64,000 bases of DNA from Alphaproteobacteria bacterium (GCA_020632875.1 JACKET010000012.1:1-64000), one strand, 5' to 3'. Counted from the stretch's first letter, positions 18,101 to 27,525 are shown. The notes: a model not told the origin generated them from the letters alone. A program made the numbers and translations.

Positions 18101-18962
18101 TCTCCTCGTGTTCGGGGCCGAAGCCCGCCACGGCCAGCGCGACGGCGCGCTCGGCGAGGGGCAGCGCGTCCGCGCCGCGTCCGGCGAGCTCGTAGGCGCG
18201 GGCGAGGCTCGTCGACGCGATCAGGTCGCCCTCCGAGCCCTCGGCGCCCTTCGCGAAGGCCTCCTGCGCGAGCTCGAGGTGCGGCACGGCCGCCTGGGCC
18301 CGACCCGCTTCGAGCAGCCGCTGCCCGTAGTCGAGCTCGGCCATCACGCGGTCGATGCCGTCCTGGTCGGCGACCGCGTCGAGCGAGCGCTTCGCGGCAT
18401 CCAGCGCACCGAGCACGTCGCCCGCTTCGCGCCGGATCTTCGTGACGCCGCCCCACGCCACGGACACGGCGACGCCGTGGCGCTGGCGCTCGATGTCGGT
18501 CGTGGGCGCCACGGTCTCGAGCAGGGCGAGCGCCCGGTCGGGCGCGCCGCTCTTCGCCAGCATGCGCGCCAGCCAGATCTGCGTGTCGGTCTTCTGCTCG
18601 CCCTCGGACGCCTCCGCGACGGCCCGCTCGAGATCGGCGATGCCGCCGGCGAAGTCGCCGTTCAGCCCGCGGTCGAGGCCGATGCGCAGCCAGGCGCTGC
18701 TGCGGTCGGGGCCGGGCTCGAGGTGCCGGGTCACCTCCGCCCAGGCCGGCAGGGCGCCTTCGATCTCGCCGGCGGCCTCCTGCACGAGCGCCAGGTCGAG
18801 CCAGGCCTCGCCCACGCCGGACGCCTCTTCCGTCGCGCACGCCACCCGGTCGCGGGCCAGGCGCAGCGCGTCGTCCATGCGCCCGTCCCCGTAGGCGGCG
18901 TTCAGGTCGGCGATCAGCGTGTCGAGCGGGCAGGCGAGGGCCGCGGCGAGCAACCAGAGCAT
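15129..18962 (-). CDS. Secreted TPR-CHAT protease-like protein
   Basis: This is a 1277-residue protein. A short signal-like N-terminus (MLWLLAAALACP) precedes some 800 residues of TPR-like helical repeats. A CHAT domain covers the last 330. The catalytic His is in VVHLATHGFH (near 1104) and the Cys in LVVLSACESGLGG (near 1184), both intact. CHAT domains are caspase-HetF-related cysteine peptidases usually driven by TPR sensing. Export is unusual for proteolytic signalling and the signal peptide is weak, so a periplasmic location is uncertain. It heads the operon CHAT - collagen-stalk kinase - beta-barrel on the minus strand. Confidence 0.82.
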   Translation of the reverse strand: MLWLLAAALACPLDTLIADLNAAYGDGRMDDALRLARDRVACATEEASGVGEAWLDLALVQEAAGEIEGALPAWAEVTRHLEPGPDRSSAWLRIGLDRGLNGDFAGGIADLERAVAEASEGEQKTDTQIWLARMLAKSGAPDRALALLETVAPTTDIERQRHGVAVSVAWGGVTKIRREAGDVLGALDAAKRSLDAVADQDGIDRVMAELDYGQRLLEAGRAQAAVPHLELAQEAFAKGAEGSEGDLIASTSLARAYELAGRGADALPLAERAVALAVAGFGPEHEETGEARHHLASVLHAAGRDDEAAGQYDAAAAILGAARGADDPTVLFLELDRLRFERARGRPGLALGRIEPLLARWVKVRGPDHLDTLATAKLRCGLLRDVGRLPEAVVCAGRATERLTALLGVHPLVVSALIDESVALDAVGDLPGALDRMDRALAVQRQLEPDPAEIRSLELSRARMLLQSGRGEEAAEVLGKRPPDAPALAYLWHQIEGERTVDADPKAGLRHMLKALELADSPLQRSTTHSSIGYAQLLLGQLEAAEASMRASLAASREVYGAMDPRNAEPAYNLAMAQRARKDHLAAAATLDSIVVMYEQSGVDAHPTMARAIAEVATMLAAPDDDTAGALAGRAVAIADAALGPTHPTSAEIRIQAGQALFASGKTAEALAMVQAAVPVLEAANGPLHPQTLGAKRALAGVLLETGQPDAAVALLDDLDRALVAAGMKRSFDRMGLLTIRAGASAMRGDDARAAADAGEALAIEELLLDTVMASSERQRLAAVEQGQAPLALLLSAEPDAAKAYERGLEWKGMASAAFLGAREPDPELALVRNRIAALAFSPPAGMSSIERRDALEALVAEKERLQAGVRHEKKKVDWKAVCKGLPADAAVVDLFPGHRYVDGHTRTTWEAFVLRGGACDGVVRVTLDAEAVGAARAKYRKVVGSRGSGRLVDRVGAQVREALWDPLLPALDGRTRVTIVPEARLADISFAGLPTADGRYLVEDYELRTVSHLRKVAAEAPLALESAVIVGGVEYGASPGADTPATDRSACGWSTFSALPGALDEAHAIRKTLKKRGDVALLTGADADEAHVREAIATAGVVHLATHGFHAGEQCLFDALGEGEARLGELSTLSLVSGLNPMLMSGLALAGANDRSGAADHDGVLTAEEVAGLAVQAELVVLSACESGLGGIAPGEGVMGLQRGFEAAGAKRIVYSLWQVPDAATQQLMVAFYKALPDGATPAEALRAAQIAVLEGNRRKYGEGQPLDWAAFVVGG

Positions 18963-19035
18963 GCGGTGAGGTAACCATCCGGCTTGCGCCGCTCGACGGT
19001 CCGCACGACCTGCGCCCTCCTCGGTGTCGGAAGGG

Positions 19036-19715
19036 ATCGAGCTTCGAGCGTTCGAAGCATCACGCAGATGACGCAGAAGGACGCAGATGACGCAGAAACC
19101 AGGCCGTCACGGGTCGAGCGTCTTCGCGTCCCCGGAGCGCCGAGTGGGCCTTCTTGCAGATCGGATTCGAGACTCACCAGAGCAGGCCGGCGTTTCGGCT
19201 GCTCCGGTCTCGGCGGTCTCGGCAGTTTCGGCGGTGCAATCAGACGTTTGGTCCATCGAGGCAGTCGATCTTGCCGAATGCCGACAGATTCCAGTCGTTG
19301 AAGCTTCGCAAAACGTGGATCCGCATCCAGTGGGGCCGTCGCGGGTCGAGCGTCTTCGCGTTCCCGCACCTCGGGGTCCCCCTGGGTGTCAGATCGAAAC
19401 CGAAACCTGCGAAACCATAGTTTTGAGAGGATTCTGCTCTGGCAAAGCTCCCGCCGAGTCTTTTGCGGCCGAAACACTCGATGGTAGCGGGATTATCCGA
19501 GAGTTCGGTTTCGATCTGACACCGTTCGCCTCCCGTTCGCGCCCCCGGCATCCCTCCCGCAGCGTCGGGCTGCTCTGGTGAGCCGGCGGACCCGGTCCGG
19601 AGCCAGGCCACCTCCGACCGCGGGGATCGACGCGGTGAGACCCGCCGGGACGCTGCTTTCTGCGTCATCTGCGTCCTTCTGCGTCATCTGCGTGAGGCCC
19701 TGAGACGCTCGGAGC
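19036..19715. repeat. Composite intergenic inverted-repeat element, copy 1
   Basis: The intergenic stretch 18963-19910 (948 bases) is gene-free. 19036-19099 (GAGCTTCGAGCGTTCGAAGC followed by 9-base units ACGCAGATG / ACGCAGAAG) recurs inverted at 19657-19715, giving long imperfect terminal inverted repeats. The interior 19037-19345 is repeated, divergent and in reverse orientation, in the element near 49316-49731. A further right-end copy lies at 19806-19865. It looks like a MITE-type or REP-derived element rather than a gene; the open frames through it are repetitive. Confidence 0.75.
19385..19523. mobile_element. MITE-like element nested in the composite repeat
   Basis: This 139-bp unit has 20-bp perfect terminal inverted repeats: GGTGTCAGATCGAAACCGAA at 19385-19404 and its complement at 19504-19523. 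The interior contains AAACCATAGTTTT and is AT-richer than the surroundings. The termini (GGTGTCAGA-CGAA--CGAA) and the ACCATRGTTTT core are shared with the element at 29133-29583. No transposase is encoded, so mobilisation in trans is assumed. Confidence 0.7.
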
Positions 19716-19910
19716 CCTGACGGGGTCACCGACAGGCAGACGCTCCGTCCCCTGGTGTCGGCACCTGCGACCGGGGATCGACGCGCCGAGACCCGCCGGG
19801 ACGCTCCTTTCTGCGTCATCTGCGTCCTTCTGCGTCATCTGCGTGAGGCCCTCAGACGCTCGGAGCCTCTACGGTCCTCTGCGTGAGCCCGAGCGTCGGA
19901 GCCCCGACCG

Positions 19911-20351
19911 CTACAGGCAGACCCCCGACGTCACCACATGGGGGTCGGAGCACGACACGAACCCCTCCGGCATGCAGGGCGTGTCCATCCGGAAGCACAG
20001 ATCCCCGCGCCCGAGCGGCGCGCCCCAGATGGGACCGCCCGGGAACCCCGTGGCGCCGGGCGCACACGCGTTGGGGTCGGCGATCACGTCGGGCACGCAG
20101 GCCACGTACTCCGGGCTCGGCGCGTGGCAGTAGCCCGTGCCGTCGTCCCACGTGAACCGGCCACTCAGCGTGCGGCACTCGGCGTCGGCCGCGCAGTCCT
20201 GCGCCAACGCCGCGTTGCCGGGGCTGCCGGGCGCCGCGAAGTCGGGACCGTACCCGTCGCAGTGGTCGCCATACGGCGTGGCCGTCCCACCGTCACAGGC
20301 CATCAGCCCGACGAGCACGGAAGCGAAGGCGACCCACCCGATCGACCGCAA
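19911..20351 (-). CDS. Cys-rich lipoprotein
   Basis: This 146-residue protein has a signal peptide ending LVGLMACDGG, with lipobox LMAC and Cys19 acylated. The mature part holds about ten Cys in patterns such as CAADAECRTLSGRF and CFRMDTPCMPEGFVSC. These resemble short secreted Cys-rich proteins of myxobacteria with disulfide-stabilised folds. No catalytic motif is visible. It is divergent from the next gene. Confidence 0.6.
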   Translation of the reverse strand: MRSIGWVAFASVLVGLMACDGGTATPYGDHCDGYGPDFAAPGSPGNAALAQDCAADAECRTLSGRFTWDDGTGYCHAPSPEYVACVPDVIADPNACAPGATGFPGGPIWGAPLGRGDLCFRMDTPCMPEGFVSCSDPHVVTSGVCL

Positions 20352-20434
20352 TCCAGACCCCCAGCATGCGCATTGTCCGTCGCCGGTCCGCGCCGGGCAA
20401 GCTCAGCGCGATGACACCGGGTAGGCTGCCCGCC

Positions 20435-21004
20435 ATGATCCCCGTCCACAGCCGGCACACGCCGCTCGACAAGATCGCGAAGAAGTACCCCGGCCACACG
20501 GTCGTCGACGTCACGTCCCGTGGCCCCGAGCCCTGGGTCCGGTTCAGCCCGTTCTTCCCGCACGGCGGCATCCCCGTGCCCGGCCGCGACGAGACCGGCG
20601 CGAGCGTCGAGGGGATCTGGCAGGGCCTCAAGGTCTTCGAGTCCCACGGCGTCGACCCCGACCGCTGGGCGAACACCAGCATGAAAGGCCTGAAGCGCAC
20701 GGTCCGGAAGTACGGTCGCTGCATCGGACACCGGTACGGCGACGCCCTGCTCGACTACCGCGAATCCCGATACCGCATCTACCTGCCGACGTACCGCTGG
20801 GCGCTCGAGAACCGCCTGGTCGCCGAGGTCGAGGCGCTCCGCGCGCTCCGGCGCGAAGGGCCCGTCGTGCTGCTCGACTACGAGACCAACGGCGATCCCG
20901 ACGACCTCTCGCGCCCGCTCTCGCACGCCGCGCTCGTGGGCGCCTGGGTCGAGGGGCGTTGGCCGGCGCCGAGCGAGATGGCACAGGGCGACCCGCATCC
21001 GTAG
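20435..21004 (+). CDS. Conserved uncharacterised protein (probable DUF6939)
   Basis: This 189-residue soluble protein has very conserved-looking blocks: VVDVTSRGPEPWVRFSPFFP, HGGIPVPGRDETGASVEGIW, MKGLKRTVRKYG, LLDYRESRYRIYLPTYRW, and LLDYETNGDPDDLSRPLSHA. I believe this is the family catalogued as DUF6939, whose function is unknown. ATG 20435 is preferred over an in-frame start at 20366 because the extra residues are Arg-rich and unlike the family. It is the first gene of the tightly packed operon that runs to 25535. Confidence 0.7.
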   Translation: MIPVHSRHTPLDKIAKKYPGHTVVDVTSRGPEPWVRFSPFFPHGGIPVPGRDETGASVEGIWQGLKVFESHGVDPDRWANTSMKGLKRTVRKYGRCIGHRYGDALLDYRESRYRIYLPTYRWALENRLVAEVEALRALRREGPVVLLDYETNGDPDDLSRPLSHAALVGAWVEGRWPAPSEMAQGDPHP

Positions 21005-21038
21005 TAGGGTGTCGCGTCCAACGAGGAGACCTCTCTCC

Positions 21039-21569
21039 ATGATCCCGCGCGTGCTCGTGCTCGTCGGCCTCCCCGGTACGGGGAAGACCGCCCTGGCCCA
21101 GGCCATCGCCACGCATCGGATGGCACGGGGTCGGCCGGCCTACGTGCTCCACACGGATCTGCTGAAGCACACCCTCCGCCTCGCGGGCTTCCGCACGCTC
21201 GACGGGCCGCTGTGGGAAGGCGATCCGCAAGAGAAGTTCCGCATCCTCCACCCCTACATCCACCAGCACTGCGACAAGGCCCGCCGCGACGGCTACGACC
21301 TGATCGTCGAGGGCAGCCTGGCCATCGGATTCACGGCCGCCGACCGCTACATCCAGCTCCAGGCGCCGCGCTCGGTCCGCACGGCGCGCATCAGCCAGAA
21401 GCACGCCGCCGCCCGCCAGGCCCTCGCGAGCGTCGACTACGACCACCTCGAGAACCTGATGGAAGACCACGCGGTCGACATCCGCGAGGTACTCACCACG
21501 CAGGCCGACATCAGCGACCTCGTGCTGGGCGTCGAGTCCACCTGGAACCCCCCGCTCGAGGGCGGGTGA
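21039..21569 (+). CDS. P-loop kinase (AAA_33 / zeta-toxin-like fold)
   Basis: This 176-residue protein starts at ATG 21039 after GAGGAG. Walker A is VGLPGTGKTALAQ at residues 8-20, followed by HTDLLKHTLRLAGF. The pattern resembles small nucleotide-dependent kinases such as chloramphenicol phosphotransferase-, tRNA kinase- and zeta-type proteins that phosphorylate a small molecule or sugar. The substrate is unknown. Its stop overlaps the next start (TGATG). Confidence 0.75.
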   Translation: MIPRVLVLVGLPGTGKTALAQAIATHRMARGRPAYVLHTDLLKHTLRLAGFRTLDGPLWEGDPQEKFRILHPYIHQHCDKARRDGYDLIVEGSLAIGFTAADRYIQLQAPRSVRTARISQKHAAARQALASVDYDHLENLMEDHAVDIREVLTTQADISDLVLGVESTWNPPLEGG

Positions 21570-21844
21570 TGGAGCGCTGCGTCATCCGGGTGGGCCGTCT
21601 GATCGACCACCCGTGCGGGCGTGGCAAGGCGAAGGCCTGCAAGAAGTGCGGTCGGGGCGCGTGCCGCCGTCACCGCAACGCGAAGGGCTATTGCCTGTCC
21701 TGCGCGGGCGAGCTGCCCGCCACCACGGCTTCGCTCAAGCTCGAAGACCTCGGCGACCCGATGGACTTCGCCCCCGAGGTGTACGCGGCCTTCGGGCGGC
21801 GCGCGGGCGCCCCCGACGACGAGCTCGCCGGCGTCGACTCGTGA
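21569..21844 (+). CDS. Small Cys-rich zinc-ribbon-like protein
   Basis: This 91-residue protein starts at ATG 21569, overlapping the previous stop. It contains eight Cys/His ligands in a compact region: CGRGKAKACKKCGRGACRRH then CLSC, consistent with one or two structural zinc sites. The acidic C-terminus has no recognisable motif. Tight coupling within the operon suggests a subunit or carrier for the neighbouring enzymes; that is inference. Confidence 0.6.
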   Translation: MERCVIRVGRLIDHPCGRGKAKACKKCGRGACRRHRNAKGYCLSCAGELPATTASLKLEDLGDPMDFAPEVYAAFGRRAGAPDDELAGVDS

Positions 21845-22590
21845 GCCACACCACCACGGTGTTCTACGCGCTCGGTGGCGGGCGGGGCCATGCCACCCGG
21901 GCCTTCGAGCTCGCGAAGCGCGTCGGGGGCCGGTCGGTCGTGTTCCACCAGGCGCCCGGCGACTGGCCCGAGGGCTCCTTGAACGTCGGGCGAATCGGCG
22001 TGGCCGAGCTGCGAGCCCGGCTGGCCGAGGCGCTGCGTGACGCGTCGCGCTTCGTCGTCGACACCTTTCCCGGCGGCATCGCCCACGAGCTGGACGTTTC
22101 GGGCCTCGTCCAGCGACCCGGCGCCGCGCCCGTGCCCACCGTGCTCGTCGCGAGGTACGTCGATCGCGAGGCCTATGCAGGCTACGACGCGCTCGTGGCG
22201 CGGTTCGACGAGGTCTGGCTGCCGTACGACGCCGACGGCTCCGAGTGGGACGACCCGCCGTCCGGCACCTGGATCGGCCCCGTCGTGCGGGACGTGCGGC
22301 TCGAGGGCGAGGTCGACACACTCGTGATCGGCGCCGACGCCCCGGCCTCCTGGGAGCCCCTCCTCCGCGGAGCGACCCGTGTGGACGGGCTCTTCGGCGT
22401 CCTGCCGCGCGCGCGCCGCGTGGTGGCGCTCGCGGCCGGCTACAACCTCGGGTGGGAGCTGCGGCGGACGGGGGCCCGCGTGGCGTTCCGTCCGCTGTCG
22501 CGGCGGTTCGACGATCAGTTCCGCCGCGCGGCGCGCCTCGGTGTGCCGCTGTACCATCGGGCCGATCTGGAGGGCTTCCTCGCATGCTGA
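21841..22590 (+). CDS. MurG-like glycosyltransferase-family protein
   Basis: This 249-residue protein starts at GTG 21841, overlapping the previous stop as GTGA. The N-terminus FYALGGGRGHATRAFELAKR is the glycine-rich nucleotide-sugar loop of GT-B glycosyltransferases (GxGHxxR). The C-terminal ALAAGYNLGWELRR resembles the donor-binding GYN..E motif of GT28/MurG-type proteins. It is shorter than MurG (about 350 residues), lacking part of the middle, so it may be a minimal transferase or a binding protein. Confidence 0.65.
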   Translation: MSHTTTVFYALGGGRGHATRAFELAKRVGGRSVVFHQAPGDWPEGSLNVGRIGVAELRARLAEALRDASRFVVDTFPGGIAHELDVSGLVQRPGAAPVPTVLVARYVDREAYAGYDALVARFDEVWLPYDADGSEWDDPPSGTWIGPVVRDVRLEGEVDTLVIGADAPASWEPLLRGATRVDGLFGVLPRARRVVALAAGYNLGWELRRTGARVAFRPLSRRFDDQFRRAARLGVPLYHRADLEGFLAC

Positions 22591-23369
22591 GGTCCGGCAA
22601 GGAGCGGTTCAGCGACTTCGGGCGCCTGTGGCTCGAGCTCGACGACTACGTCGCGATGCGGCGGCGGCGGATCTTCATCGTGGGCGGCGTGATGGGGTCC
22701 GTCGTCCTCGCGCTCGCGAGCGCGATCTGCATGGCGACGAGCGGCGAGGACGCGTTCGCCGCGCTCTGCACGGTCAGCCTGTTCTTCGTGATCTTCGGCG
22801 CCATCTTCGCGTTCGCCTCGCTCGAGCGGGTGAAGCAGGTCACCACGAAGGTCACGTTCGCGAAAGAGCTGAACGAGGCGTTCGCCGACGACTTCCATCC
22901 CGCGCGGAAGATCACCTACTACATCGACCTGCGCGCCTACGACGAGTCCGACAAGAAGTACTGGTCCGGGCGCTCGGCCCACGGCAACAGCAAGTACAAG
23001 TACCTCGACCGCTGGTACCGCCAGAAGTTCTGGCTCATCGACGGCACGCGCGTCGTCGTCGAGCGCAAGGCCGACCACAAAGAGCGGAAGGGCTCGGTCG
23101 TCCGCCACAAACGCCGCGTCTACGTGAAGGTCTTCCCCGGTCCCGCATTCGGCTCCGGCCCGTTCCGCGGCGACGAAGACCTCGACGACATGATCAAGCA
23201 GGCCATCCGCGGCTCCTTCCACGACCCGCCCGAGGTCATCCGCGTCCGGAAGGAGGGCGACAAGGACCACCTCTCCGTCGCCATCACCCAGCTCGACGCC
23301 GAGATCCTCGGGCGCGAGGTCGTGGCGCTCGTCGAGGCCATGCTGCTGTACCTGCGCATGCGGGTCTGA
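22584..23369 (+). CDS. Membrane protein with two TM helices and cytoplasmic domain
   Basis: This 261-residue protein starts at ATG 22584, overlapping the previous gene by 7 bases. TM helices lie near residues 30-52 (FIVGGVMGSVVLALASAI) and 57-80 (FAALCTVSLFFVIFGAIFAF). The remaining 180 residues are charged and beta-rich (ITYYIDLRAYDESDKKYW), without a recognised family. It may anchor the adjacent biosynthetic enzymes at the membrane. Confidence 0.6.
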   Translation: MLRSGKERFSDFGRLWLELDDYVAMRRRRIFIVGGVMGSVVLALASAICMATSGEDAFAALCTVSLFFVIFGAIFAFASLERVKQVTTKVTFAKELNEAFADDFHPARKITYYIDLRAYDESDKKYWSGRSAHGNSKYKYLDRWYRQKFWLIDGTRVVVERKADHKERKGSVVRHKRRVYVKVFPGPAFGSGPFRGDEDLDDMIKQAIRGSFHDPPEVIRVRKEGDKDHLSVAITQLDAEILGREVVALVEAMLLYLRMRV

Positions 23370-23373
23370 CGCG

Positions 23374-24426
23374 ATGTGGCGTGCCCTCGACGCGCTGCAG
23401 AACGACCCCGATCTCGCCTCCACCCGCGCGGAGCACGTGCGGGGCGGCTCTCCGTGGCTCACGTCCGCCAAGCTGAAGCTCGTCGACGGGTGCAACCTGC
23501 GCTGCTTCATGTGCGACTACTGGAAGCGCGACCGCAGCGGCGAGCTCACGACGGCCGAGGTCCTCGCCATCCTCGACGACCTCGCCGTGCTCGGCTGCCA
23601 GAAGGTGCACTACACGGGCGGCGAGCTGTTCCTGCGCAAAGATGCCGTCCAGCTCGTCGCCGCCGCGGCAGAGCGCGGCATGCGCACCAACCTCACGACC
23701 AACGGCACGGCGCTCGACAAGGCGCGGTTGAAAGACCTGCTCCGGGTGCCGGTGCGCAGCGTCACCCTGTCGCTCGACAGCCCCGTGAACCACGTCCACG
23801 ACCGCATCCGCGGGCGCGAAGGCGCGTGGAAGCGCACGGTCAGGACCCTCGACAAGCTCCTCGAGCGGCGCGGTCCGAAGACCCGAATCCGCGTGAACAC
23901 CGTGGTGTCGAAGCGCAACGTCCGAACCCTCGTGCAGATGGTCCCGTTCCTCCGCGAGCGTCCCATCGACGGCTGGCTCCTCATCCCGGTGGACGGCCCG
24001 GAGGCCATGTCCGAGGACGACATCCGCTTCTACAACGCCCGCATCGCGCCGGTCCTCGCGGAGGCCACTGGGGTGCCGGACTTCGACCCATGGGTCTACG
24101 GTCGGTCCGACGAGGACGTGTCGCTCGGCGCGAAGCAGCGCTACGCACGCGGCTACTACGACCGAAAGGCGTGCCACATCCCCTGGTTCCACACGCTGAT
24201 CGGTCCGAGCGGGGACGTGTACCCGTGCTGCCAGACGCACCGCCGCATGCCGCCGCTCGGCAACGTCCGCACGACGCCGCTGCGCGAGATCTTCGCGGGA
24301 GAGGCGTACCGCCGGCTCCGCGCGCGCATGCTCGTCGAGCGCCTCCCGCACTGCGCCGAGTGCGACGACTTCACCCACGAGAACCGCGCCATCAACGACC
24401 TGCTGGAGTCGAGGAGCCTCTCGTGA
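23374..24426 (+). CDS. Radical SAM protein with SPASM-like C-terminal Cys cluster
   Basis: This 350-residue enzyme has CNLRCFMC at residues 40-47, giving the CX3CX2C [4Fe-4S] site. It also has the GGELFL motif and NLTTNGT strand of radical SAM barrels. The C-terminus holds CHIPW, VYPCCQTH and HCAECDDF, a SPASM/twitch-like auxiliary cluster. Such enzymes modify peptides, sugars or cofactors; here the neighbours (two glycosyltransferases, a P-loop kinase) suggest a glycan or glycosylated product. It starts 4 bases after the membrane protein and overlaps the next gene as GTGA. Confidence 0.82.
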   Translation: MWRALDALQNDPDLASTRAEHVRGGSPWLTSAKLKLVDGCNLRCFMCDYWKRDRSGELTTAEVLAILDDLAVLGCQKVHYTGGELFLRKDAVQLVAAAAERGMRTNLTTNGTALDKARLKDLLRVPVRSVTLSLDSPVNHVHDRIRGREGAWKRTVRTLDKLLERRGPKTRIRVNTVVSKRNVRTLVQMVPFLRERPIDGWLLIPVDGPEAMSEDDIRFYNARIAPVLAEATGVPDFDPWVYGRSDEDVSLGAKQRYARGYYDRKACHIPWFHTLIGPSGDVYPCCQTHRRMPPLGNVRTTPLREIFAGEAYRRLRARMLVERLPHCAECDDFTHENRAINDLLESRSLS

Positions 24427-25497
24427 AGGTCCTCCTCGCCAGCTTCGATCCGGTGCCCGCGCCGAAGGGTGCCTCGCGCCACATCCTCCGCAACCACGCC
24501 ATCCTCGCGGGGCTCGGGCACGAGGTCTCGCTCCTCACCCTGGGGACCGGTCCGGCACCCGGGCTCCGGCACATCGCGCTCGATCCGCCCGGTGACACGT
24601 GGCTCGAGCGGGCCGTGCGGTTCCACCACCTGTGCAAGCCGGTCCTCGAGCACAACGACTTCGACGTGGTGCACGTGCGCTCACCGTTCGAGGGCCTCGC
24701 CGTGCCGCCCGACATCCCCGTCGTGTACGAGGTGAACGCGCTGTACAGCGTCGAGATCCCCGTGCACTACCCGGATCTGATGTCGCACCCCGGGTTCCGC
24801 GAGCAGATGCGGAACGCCGAGCTCCTGCTGCTCGACCGCGCGGAGCAGGTGATCACCCCCAGCCCGACCACCGCGCGGTACCTCGAGGACCTCGGCGTCC
24901 CCGGTGCGGTCGTCGTGCCGAACTGCCCGTCCATCGCGCCGGTCGCGCGGCGTCCGCACGATGGGCCCGTGCGCATCGTGTACATCGGCACGCTGGCGTC
25001 GTGGCAGGGCCTCCACCAGGCGCTCCGGTGTCTCGGTCGCCTGCGGCACCTCGAGTGGACGCTCGACGTCCTCACGGGGACCAGCCGCAGCCGCTGGGTC
25101 GAGAAGCTCGCCGACAAGCAGGAGATCGCGGACCGCGTCCGCATCCTCGACCCGCTCGAGCCCCACGCGCTCGGGCCGTTCCTCGCGCAGTGCGACATCG
25201 GGCTCGCCCCGCTCACCCCGAGCGAGCGGAACCTCGTGCAGGGCTGCATGCCCGTGAAGCTGCTCGACTACATGCGGGCGGGGCTCGCGGTCCTCGCGCC
25301 GGACATCGACGTGGTCACCCACGTCCTCGGCCGCGACGTGCCGCTCTACCGGGCCTGGTCCCGCACGAGCCTCACCGAGACGCTCGAGGCGATGATCACG
25401 TCCGACCGCACGGCCTGGTCGCACGCGATGCAGGCGCGGGTCCAGCAGTTCGACGAAAGCGTCCAGGAGCGCGCGCTGGCGGGCGTCTACGCGACCT

Positions 25498-26307
<810 letters not shown>

Positions 26308-26398
26308 CGCCACCTCCGGCTCCCAGCTAACGCCTTCCGCGCGTTCCGCGGGACCGTCGCCCGCAAGCGGGCGTCGTTCCCGCGAAATCTTGACCACT

Positions 26399-26488
26399 GA
26401 ACGTCTTGACGGGACCTCGGTACCCCCTGTGAACGCGGCTGGAACGCCGCGTTCCGGGGGCACAGAGGTCTTGACCGTCAAGACGTTC
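26399..26488. terminator. Large intergenic hairpin
   Basis: GAACGTCTTGACGG (26399-26412) and CCGTCAAGACGTTC (26475-26488) are perfect 14-base inverted repeats. Inside them GACCTC pairs with GAGGTC, and CCCCC...AACGCGGC with GCCGCGTT...GGGGG. The whole 90 bases can thus fold into one long imperfect hairpin. It sits between the stop of the glycosyltransferase at 26497 and the start of the lipoprotein at 26307 on the same strand. Without a T-run it is either a factor-assisted terminator or a REP-type element. Confidence 0.55.
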
Positions 26489-26496
26489 GCGGCTCG

Positions 26497-27525
26497 CTAC
26501 GAGAGGGGGTGCGGGTCGCCGTCCCCCGCGAGGAGGGCCTCCCAGCGGGCCGCCTCGCGGTCGACGGAGGGGACGGTCTCCCGCGCGCGCACGCCCACGT
26601 CGGAGCCGTAGGCCGCCTCGAGGGTGGCGAGCAGGGTGTCGGGCGTCGCGAGGAAGCCGTTGGCGCCGTGCTCGATGACGTCCGGGAGCCCGCCGACCGG
26701 GCTCGCGACGACCACCCGTCCGCAGGCCATGGCCTCGAGGACGACATTCGGCAGGCCGTCGTGGTGGGAGGGCTGCCCGACCACGTCGGCCGCGGCATAC
26801 GCCTCCGGGAGCCCCTCGGGATCGAGCCAGTCGACGACCACGGCCTCCTTCGGCACCAGGTGGGAGACGGAGGGCCGGACGCGCCCGACGACCAGCGGGG
26901 TCCACCCGGCGGCCGCGACCTGCGCGAGGGCCTCGACGCCGCGCTTGGGCTTCAGCTCGCCGAACATCGCGTAGACCCGGCCCGAGAGGCCGTGCCGCTC
27001 GCGGAACGCCGCGCCGTCGACGGGCTGGAAGCGCTCGCGGTCGACGCCGTTGCCGACCACGCGGGCCTCGCGGAGGCACCAGGCCTCGACCTTGCCGGCC
27101 ATCTCGACGGAGACGGTGCACACGGCGTCGGCGCGCTTCACGGCCCACCGGATCAGGGCGTGGCGGCCGGGGTCGAGGAAGTCGCGGTCGAGGTCGTTCC
27201 CGCGGAGCGCGACGATGGTGCGCGCATCGAGCCGGGACCCCGCGGCCACGGCGGCCTGCGCGGGCCCCCAGCCGTAGAAGCCCACGACGACCTCGGCGTT
27301 CACGGCCCGGATGGCGGCCTCGACGTGGTCGGACCACTCCGGCAGGGCGCAGCGCGGGACCCGCCAGTGCTCGCCGCGCGCGACATCGCCGGGAAATCGG
27401 TGGGACTCGGGGTGCAGGTGGACCACCTCGTGCCCCCGCGCGCGGAGCGAGCCCACGATGCGGGTCGAGGAGGTGAAGACCCCGCCTGCATCGGCAGGAT
27501 CGGGCGTGCAGAAGAGGATGCGCAT
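26497..27525 (-). CDS. Glycosyltransferase family 4 protein
   Basis: This 342-residue protein starts at ATG 27525. The N-terminus MRILFCTPDPADAGGVFTSS is the acceptor-side Gly-rich loop. GNGVDRERFQPV and RVYAMFGELKPKRGVE mark the linker, and HDGLPNVVLEAMACGRVVV with ASPVGGLPDVIEHGANGFL gives the E-X7-E donor site. Such enzymes build envelope polysaccharides or glycolipids. It stands alone, divergent from the PPC/Asp-repeat surface protein. Confidence 0.85.
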   Translation of the reverse strand: MRILFCTPDPADAGGVFTSSTRIVGSLRARGHEVVHLHPESHRFPGDVARGEHWRVPRCALPEWSDHVEAAIRAVNAEVVVGFYGWGPAQAAVAAGSRLDARTIVALRGNDLDRDFLDPGRHALIRWAVKRADAVCTVSVEMAGKVEAWCLREARVVGNGVDRERFQPVDGAAFRERHGLSGRVYAMFGELKPKRGVEALAQVAAAGWTPLVVGRVRPSVSHLVPKEAVVVDWLDPEGLPEAYAAADVVGQPSHHDGLPNVVLEAMACGRVVVASPVGGLPDVIEHGANGFLATPDTLLATLEAAYGSDVGVRARETVPSVDREAARWEALLAGDGDPHPLS

